Shown here piece after piece: positions 6,713-10,178 of a DNA stretch of 10,178 nt. The notes under the pieces were generated by a model. That model was not told where the DNA came from and searched no databases. It saw nothing but the letters and a program-made list of their open reading frames with translations. The position numbers and the translations under genes were made by a program. This DNA comes from Lachnospiraceae bacterium UBA1251 (GTDB lineage: Bacteria > Bacillota > Clostridia > Lachnospirales > Lachnospiraceae): contig DBVZ01000135.1 of assembly GCA_002308255.1 (NCBI GenBank), positions 1-10,178 of the forward strand, written 5' to 3'. Positions within the stretch are counted from its first letter, which is position 1; each line of letters begins with the position of its first letter.

Positions 6713-8020
6713 CTATGAGAGCACCACTTCCGCCTCTCCTCCCTGGATCCGGAGCGCCGTCCCGTAAGGGGCCGAGAGCTCCGCAAGGTATTCCAGTGTC
6801 TTTTCATCATGAGAGAGAACGGGGATCCCTTTTACGGATCTTCTCTCGTGCTGCTGCAGCGATACGGGATACAGCGTCACGCGGCGCACCCTGCCGTCTT
6901 CGCATTCCAAAGAAGGCAGCACCGCGCGCCAGATATTCTCCAGTGTGCCGTATCCGGCGGTGCCGTTTTTGCTGCGGTCATCCATGTAAGCGCCGACTTT
7001 GGTGTCAACCGGCATTTTCCGGTTGATATAAGCGTCGTAAGGCTGCAGGCCGACCGTTTCCGTCTCAAAGAGGAAATTGCCGATACTGTAGAAAATGACT
7101 CCTTCCCCATAAACTTCGATCCCCTGCATCTCATGCGGCCCGTGTCCCATAAAGATCTGCGCGCCGGCGTCGACGCACGCTCTCGCGAATGTTTCCGTGA
7201 AACGGGCCGGCAGGGCATGGTCCCCGTCCCGGTATTCATGGCTGTGATAACTGACGATCACGAGATCCGCCTGCCGGCGTGCTTCCCGGATCTCGGCGGC
7301 AATGCGCTCGAGGTCCTCTTTTTCGGGAACGGTGACGACCTTGTTTTCCGTGTCCAGAACAAAGATCCCTTCTTTTCCGAAGGGCAGCGTATCTTTTTCA
7401 AAGGGATTGCTGTATCCCATGCTGACCGAATAATTTTTCCTGTCGTTGCACCGCGTGACGCGGGCGAGTTCTTCCGCCATCGCGTAGTGTTCCGGATCGA
7501 CGTGATAATAAGTTTTGAACCGCACCGGATTGAGGCCGGGACGGCCTGCAAGAAGTTCCGACTGCCCGCCCGCGCGGGACGCGGCGGAAAAAGACGAGCA
7601 GCAGGAGATCAGCGCGATCCTCGCGCCGGGTGTCTCCAGATAGCATGCGGCGTTCGCCCCGGCGAGATTCCGTCCGGTCCCGGAGAACACCATATTCCGC
7701 TCCTTAAGGTGCCGGATGGTGGCGAGAACGCCGCCCTCGCCGTAATCACCGGAATGATTGTTCGCCGTATTGAACAGGTTAAACCCCATCCTCTTTACGT
7801 CGTCCAGCATGACCGGATCCGCCATCGCCCAGGTACCGCCGGATTCCGCCGCCGGGAACCCTTCGGCGTCATGGAAAGTCATCTCAAGATTGACAAACCG
7901 GGCGTCGTGTTTCCGGATCAGCGCCTGCAGTTCTTCAAAACCGTCATATCCGTCTTCGGGGATCCGTCTCGTCATGAACAGGTCGCCCGCAGCAATGATC
8001 GTCGTCTTGTTCTTTTTCAT
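6713..8020 (-). CDS. CapA family metallophosphatase-like protein (PGA_cap domain)
   Basis: This 435-residue protein belongs to the CapA/PGA_cap family of the calcineurin-like metallophosphoesterase superfamily. Landmarks in order are AAGDLFM at 10-16 (D13), FVNLEMTF at 42-49 (N44, E46), NTANNHSGDYGEGG at 84-97 (N88, H89), SYHSHEY at 257-263, MGHGPHEMQGIEVY at 291-304 (H293, H296) and FYSIGNFLFE at 310-319. CapA proteins were named for poly-gamma-glutamate capsule synthesis, but many members are of unknown function. Here the N-terminus (MKKNKTTIIAAGD) shows no signal peptide or membrane anchor, and no capB or capC is near, so a cytoplasmic phosphatase-like role in the pathway is more likely than capsule synthesis (inference). 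A GAGGTG site five bases before the start overlaps the stop of the preceding M20 gene, pointing to coupled translation. Confidence 0.88.
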   Translation of the reverse strand: MKKNKTTIIAAGDLFMTRRIPEDGYDGFEELQALIRKHDARFVNLEMTFHDAEGFPAAESGGTWAMADPVMLDDVKRMGFNLFNTANNHSGDYGEGGVLATIRHLKERNMVFSGTGRNLAGANAACYLETPGARIALISCCSSFSAASRAGGQSELLAGRPGLNPVRFKTYYHVDPEHYAMAEELARVTRCNDRKNYSVSMGYSNPFEKDTLPFGKEGIFVLDTENKVVTVPEKEDLERIAAEIREARRQADLVIVSYHSHEYRDGDHALPARFTETFARACVDAGAQIFMGHGPHEMQGIEVYGEGVIFYSIGNFLFETETVGLQPYDAYINRKMPVDTKVGAYMDDRSKNGTAGYGTLENIWRAVLPSLECEDGRVRRVTLYPVSLQQHERRSVKGIPVLSHDEKTLEYLAELSAPYGTALRIQGGEAEVVLS

Positions 8021-8029
8021 CCGGGCACC

Positions 8030-9439
8030 TCATTTCTCCGAACAGATGTCGTAAACGACGCCGGCAAATGCCTTCGCCCCGTTCGTCAGGATCTTTTCGT
8101 CATTGATATTATAGGAGCGGCTGTGGGCGATGTCCTCTACATTCGTGAGGATCCTCATAAATGTCCCCTCGCCCCCGTTTGCGATCACTTTATTAATCAT
8201 ATAGGAAACGTCCTCGCTGCCGCTTCCTTTCATACTGTCGGTCTCCGGAAGTTTCATTCCGAGATCCTGTTCGCATACCCGGCGGACCCTCTTCATGAGT
8301 CCTTCCGAACTCGCGAAATTCTCGGCGCCTCCCTTCCGGACAAGATCGTAAGTGCACTCATGCATGGCGGAAGCGTGATCCAGCACAAGTTTTGCCTTTC
8401 TCTCCATATACTGACAGATCTCGTTCGTCTGCCCGCGGACCTCAAAATCGAAATGCACTTCGTCCGAGATCGCGTTGATCACGCTGTCGTCGCGGACCTT
8501 TCCGATGCCGATCCTGGAAATGCCGCCGCTGTGGCGCGGGATCGCGTTCAGTTCCAGGATGCAGGTCGCCGCAGCCAGCAGCGCGTCATGGCCTTTTTCG
8601 GGAGAACCTCCCGCGTGCGCGGATCTGCCGTGCATCACAACACCCCACTTCGAGGTCGCCAGCATGCCGTGCATACCCGGATAAAGCGCCTCTTCGTCCG
8701 ATTCGTCTGTCTGTTTGGTCGAGTGGGAACTGATGAGATACATCGCCTTATCGAGATGGCCGTTCGCGACGATCGCCTCCGCAGCGCCGGCGACGCCCTC
8801 TTCGTGCGGCTGGAAGATCAGCTTGATCGTCCCCTTCAGTTCCTTTCGGATCTTCATCAGGATCTCCGCGGTGCCGAGGCCGATGCACGCATGGGAATCG
8901 TGGCCGCAGGCATGCATAAATCCGTTATTTACGGATGCATATCCGCATTTCACGGGCTGATGTTCCGGGTCCTCCGACTCCGGAATGCCCAGCGCGTCGA
9001 TGTCAAAACGCATGCCGATGACCGGGGCGGCGTCATTTTCCGTATCCCGGTGCGCTTCTTCCGCTGTCGTAAGGACCCGCGCCGGCGGATGCGGCTCTTC
9101 CCCGTTCCCGCAGCGGAGGATTCCGATCACACCTGTCATGCCGTTTTTCATATACGGGGCAAATTCCGGATCGGCGCCCTGCCGGACCGCCCTCTGATAC
9201 TCTTTTTCAAAGAATTCTTCCGTATACAGATTCATCCGGGCTTCCGGCTTCATGACCGCCCCGCCGACAAGTACGTCGTACCCCATCTCGAACAGACGTC
9301 TCGCGATCAGGGACCCGGTCCGGATCTCCAGCCATCCGCCTTCGGCATATTTATGGAAATCATGCCGGTATTCGATCAGCTTCGGCGTGATCTCTTCCGC
9401 GGTATTCCGAATCGTCTCATATACCTTCGCGCGCTCCAT
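8030..9439 (-). CDS. M20 family amidohydrolase (AbgA/aminobenzoyl-glutamate utilization protein A type)
   Basis: This 469-residue enzyme is an M20D-type metal amidohydrolase, cutting an amide or N-acyl bond. The dinuclear metal site is intact: HACGHDSH at 176-183 (C178, H180), QPHEEG at 211-216 (E213/E214), a His near 239 (SSHS), the dimerisation-domain SAHAGG (H275) and the C-terminal AHS (H439). The segment between about 70 and 105 (EEFFEKEYQRAV...APYMKNGMTG) matches the insert of AbgA-like members rather than shorter IAA-amino-acid hydrolases. The frame is open to 9490, but the ATG at 9439 has GGAGG seven bases upstream and starts the conserved part, so I chose it. It is the first gene of the minus-strand operon, with a promoter at 9545-9573. 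The substrate is not known; in this context an N-acyl amino sugar, N-acyl amino acid or peptide amide released from the same nutrient is possible. Confidence 0.88.
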   Translation of the reverse strand: MERAKVYETIRNTAEEITPKLIEYRHDFHKYAEGGWLEIRTGSLIARRLFEMGYDVLVGGAVMKPEARMNLYTEEFFEKEYQRAVRQGADPEFAPYMKNGMTGVIGILRCGNGEEPHPPARVLTTAEEAHRDTENDAAPVIGMRFDIDALGIPESEDPEHQPVKCGYASVNNGFMHACGHDSHACIGLGTAEILMKIRKELKGTIKLIFQPHEEGVAGAAEAIVANGHLDKAMYLISSHSTKQTDESDEEALYPGMHGMLATSKWGVVMHGRSAHAGGSPEKGHDALLAAATCILELNAIPRHSGGISRIGIGKVRDDSVINAISDEVHFDFEVRGQTNEICQYMERKAKLVLDHASAMHECTYDLVRKGGAENFASSEGLMKRVRRVCEQDLGMKLPETDSMKGSGSEDVSYMINKVIANGGEGTFMRILTNVEDIAHSRSYNINDEKILTNGAKAFAGVVYDICSEK

Positions 9440-9490
9440 GTCTTTTCCTCCATGAACATTCTTTTCTCTGCTTATAAAAGACATCATCAA

Positions 9491-9525
9491 CCGTTCCGGA
9501 GAGACAGGGTGTCTTTCCGGAACGG
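9491..9525 (-). promoter_or_regulatory. Long hairpin in the leader of the M20 operon
   Basis: Two 16-base arms (9491-9506 and 9510-9525) pair completely, with a single G-T wobble, around a GGG loop; both arms contain the CCGTTCCGGA / TCCGGAACGG core. It begins about 13 nt after the predicted transcription start and ends some 50 nt before the M20 start codon. On the minus strand it is not followed directly by a T-run (TCTTTTAT comes 10 or more bases later), so it looks more like a 5' stabilising or regulatory stem than a simple terminator. Confidence 0.6.
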
Positions 9526-9544
9526 CATCCGCATCCGTATTTTT

Positions 9545-9573
9545 ATCTTACCGCCGGTCAGGAGACCGGTCAA
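9545..9573 (-). promoter_or_regulatory. Candidate sigma-A promoter of the M20-CapA-DUF4432-nag operon
   Basis: On the minus strand TTGACC (9568-9573) is followed after exactly 17 bp by TAAGAT (9545-9550). The predicted start near 9538 gives a leader of about 100 nt. The spacer and -35 box contain a perfect inverted repeat (9554-9569), and a LacI/CcpA-like palindrome abuts the -35 (9574-9588), so the promoter is probably controlled. Confidence 0.55.
9554..9569. repeat. Inverted repeat inside the minus-strand promoter spacer
   Basis: CCGGTC (9554-9559) and GACCGG (9564-9569) are perfect complements separated by AGGA. The repeat fills the spacer and overlaps the -35 box of the operon promoter, the usual place for a repressor operator. 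The binding protein is not known. Confidence 0.45.
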
Positions 9574-9588
9574 TCGAAAACGTTTCGA
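9574..9588. promoter_or_regulatory. Palindromic operator candidate, LacI/CcpA (cre)-like
   Basis: TCGAAA-ACG-TTTCGA is a perfect 6-3-6 inverted repeat. Its core GAAAACGTTT agrees with the centre of cre and LacI-family operators (TGAAAACGTTTTCA matches at 11 of 14 positions). A second, imperfect copy (CGAAACGGTTCCG) overlaps to its right, at 9586-9598. It sits directly upstream of the -35 box of the minus-strand promoter and about 115 bp upstream of the plus-strand promoter. Carbon catabolite or local LacI-type control is inference. Confidence 0.45.
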
Positions 9589-9610
9589 AACGGTTCCGAA
9601 ATATTTCTAA

Positions 9611-9625
9611 TTTGCGAGCCGCAAA
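9611..9625. repeat. 6-3-6 inverted repeat in the divergent control region
   Basis: TTTGCG-AGC-CGCAAA is a perfect palindrome with the same 6-3-6 geometry as the operator candidate at 9574-9588 but a different sequence. It lies midway between the two divergent promoters. It could bind a dimeric regulator; chance occurrence is possible. Confidence 0.35.
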
Positions 9626-9666
9626 GGATCCAGGACCCGATCCCGTTAGCCTGAAAAGCCGTTTTG

Positions 9667-9688
9667 TTTCGTAAAACTTTCGCAAAAA
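9667..9688 (+). repeat. Tandem 11-bp direct repeat upstream of the TIM-like promoter
   Basis: TTTCGTAAAAC (9667-9677) is followed immediately by TTTCGCAAAAA (9678-9688), nine of eleven positions identical. One copy per helical turn places both on the same DNA face, 15 bp before the -35 box. This resembles an activator or repressor site for the plus-strand promoter. Confidence 0.4.
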
Positions 9689-9703
9689 AGTGCCTTATTT
9701 TCG

Positions 9704-9731
9704 TTGACACCCTTTTTCAAACTGTTATAGT
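9704..9731 (+). promoter_or_regulatory. Strong sigma-A promoter for the TIM-like gene
   Basis: A perfect TTGACA (9704-9709) is followed after 16 bp by TATAGT (9726-9731, five of six), with an extended -10 TG at 9723-9724. The predicted start is near 9738, giving a leader of about 52 nt. This is the best promoter in the window. Confidence 0.8.
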
Positions 9732-9755
9732 AAGGGAAAAGGGAAAGACCGCATG

Positions 9756-9770
9756 GCAGCAGAGTGCTGC
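9756..9770 (+). other. Small hairpin just upstream of the TIM-like ribosome binding site
   Basis: GCAGCA and TGCTGC pair perfectly around GAG, five bases before the GAGGAGGG ribosome binding site (9776-9783). A competing pairing of CCGCA (9749-9753) with TGCGG (9768-9772) overlaps it. The stem leaves the ribosome binding site free, so it may shape or stabilise the leader. Confidence 0.4.
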
Positions 9771-9789
9771 GGTATGAGGAGGGCAGAAT

Positions 9790-10178
9790 ATGAATCCGAA
9801 GAATACTATCAGAGCGCCGTTCTTTGAGATCGGTCCCAAGTCGTATCTCTACGGGCAGGACATCATCGATCTTGCGCTCGCGGCCGACAAGGCGTCCGAA
9901 AAATACGGCGTCGATATCATCTTTACGACTCCGGTCGTCTCGATCGCCGATGTGAAACGGGCCACGAAACACATTCATGTTTTCGCTCCCCATATGGATC
10001 CTCTCCGCCCGGGACGCGGCCTTGCCGAGATTCTTCCGGAATCCCTCGCCGCTGCGGGTGCGGAGGGCGTTATGCTCAATCACGTTGAAAAACAGGTCAG
10101 CGTATCCGTGCTGAAAGAAACGATCGCCCGCGCCGAAGAAACCGGCCTTACGACGATCGTCTGCGCGGACTCCTCCGT
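9790..10178 (+). CDS. Triosephosphate isomerase family protein, archaeal-like type (partial, 3' end outside window)
   Basis: Only the first 129 codons are present. The sequence fits the TIM family: the phosphate/substrate lysine lies in EIGPKSYLYG (K17), VDIIFTTPVV forms the second strand, HVFAPHMDPLRPGRGLAEILPESL (62-85) is the loop 3 region, and GVMLNHVEK (93-101) holds the catalytic His (H98) and the conserved Glu (E100). The combination of APHMDP...PGRG and LNHxEK is closer to archaeal TIM (QHVDP...LNHSE) than to bacterial glycolytic TpiA (GHSERR). Such paralogs occur beside sugar-utilisation genes in Clostridia, and relatives act on tetrulose phosphates, so a role outside central glycolysis is plausible. 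The general-base Glu of loop 6 would lie beyond the window. The start has GAGGAGGG six bases upstream and a strong promoter. It is divergent from the M20 operon and probably shares its control region. Confidence 0.87.
   Translation, partial: MNPKNTIRAPFFEIGPKSYLYGQDIIDLALAADKASEKYGVDIIFTTPVVSIADVKRATKHIHVFAPHMDPLRPGRGLAEILPESLAAAGAEGVMLNHVEKQVSVSVLKETIARAEETGLTTIVCADSS

Noticed and set aside
1800..6767. Other long plus-strand frames (1800-2753, 3149-4168, 4239-5090, 5637-6767)
   Set aside because: All are in the same codon-opposed register to the minus-strand genes and have the same explanation. None shows a domain or a usable start.
9440..9490. N-terminal extension of the M20 frame to 9490
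   Set aside because: The added 17 residues overlap the leader next to the hairpin and have no ribosome binding site. GGAGG lies at the right distance from the ATG at 9439.
9491..9525. Leader hairpin as a plus-strand terminator
   Set aside because: No plus-strand gene precedes it, and the nearest T-run on that strand (about 9540-9544) begins roughly 14 bases after the stem.
6809..9610. Very long open frame of 933 codons on the plus strand, antisense to the CapA-like and M20 genes
   Set aside because: It runs codon-on-codon opposite two well-supported genes that happen to be in the same phase. Stops there would require TTA, CTA or TCA codons in the real genes, which this GC-rich genome rarely uses. 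The translation is Arg/His/Asp-rich with no family signature, and there is no ribosome binding site.
9554..9688. Short repeats as a CRISPR array or transposon end
   Set aside because: The repeats differ in sequence, are short and unevenly spaced, and no cas or transposase gene or target-site duplication is seen.
9646..10083. Minus-strand frame of 145 codons across the TIM-like start
   Set aside because: It is antisense to a recognisable TIM-family gene and its strong promoter, and its product has no family features.

Overview
The window looks like chromosomal DNA of a Bacillota (Clostridia-type) bacterium of moderately high G+C. This rests on strong GGAGG-type ribosome binding sites, short intergenic gaps, sigma-A-like TTGACA/TATAAT promoters, U-tailed hairpin terminators, and protein families (DUF624/YesL, DUF4432, clostridial NagB-like and TIM-like paralogs) typical of gut or rumen Clostridia. 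This placement is inference. I see no tRNA, rRNA, CRISPR array, transposase or phage gene.

Layout. (1) 97-1692, plus strand: an AraC-family regulator and a DUF624 (YesL-like) membrane protein, closed by a strong hairpin terminator whose loop holds the DUF624 stop codon. (2) 1740-9439, minus strand: a tightly packed series read right to left: M20 amidohydrolase (AbgA type), CapA-family metallophosphatase-like protein, DUF4432 aldose-epimerase-like protein, NagA-like deacetylase, two tandem NagB-like proteins, a terminator-like hairpin, and a GNAT acetyltransferase. (3) 9440-9789: a 350-bp divergent control region with a promoter for each direction, several inverted repeats, a tandem 11-bp repeat and a long leader hairpin. 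(4) 9790 to the window end, plus strand: the start of an archaeal-type triosephosphate isomerase-like gene.

How the genes may work together (inference). A NagA-like deacetylase, NagB-like sugar-phosphate proteins, a mutarotase-like DUF4432 protein and an amide hydrolase in one transcription unit suggest catabolism of an N-acylated amino sugar or related amide-bearing sugar. The divergent TIM-like enzyme could handle a small ketose or aldose phosphate further down. Several members depart from their families: the two NagB-like proteins have lost one or two of the classical catalytic residues, NagA lacks the usual HLFNAM substrate loop, and CapA has no visible export signal. The real substrate is therefore probably not plain GlcNAc-6-phosphate. 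No transporter or glycosidase is in the window; the AraC/DUF624 pair often sits beside carbohydrate ABC transporters, which may lie outside it.
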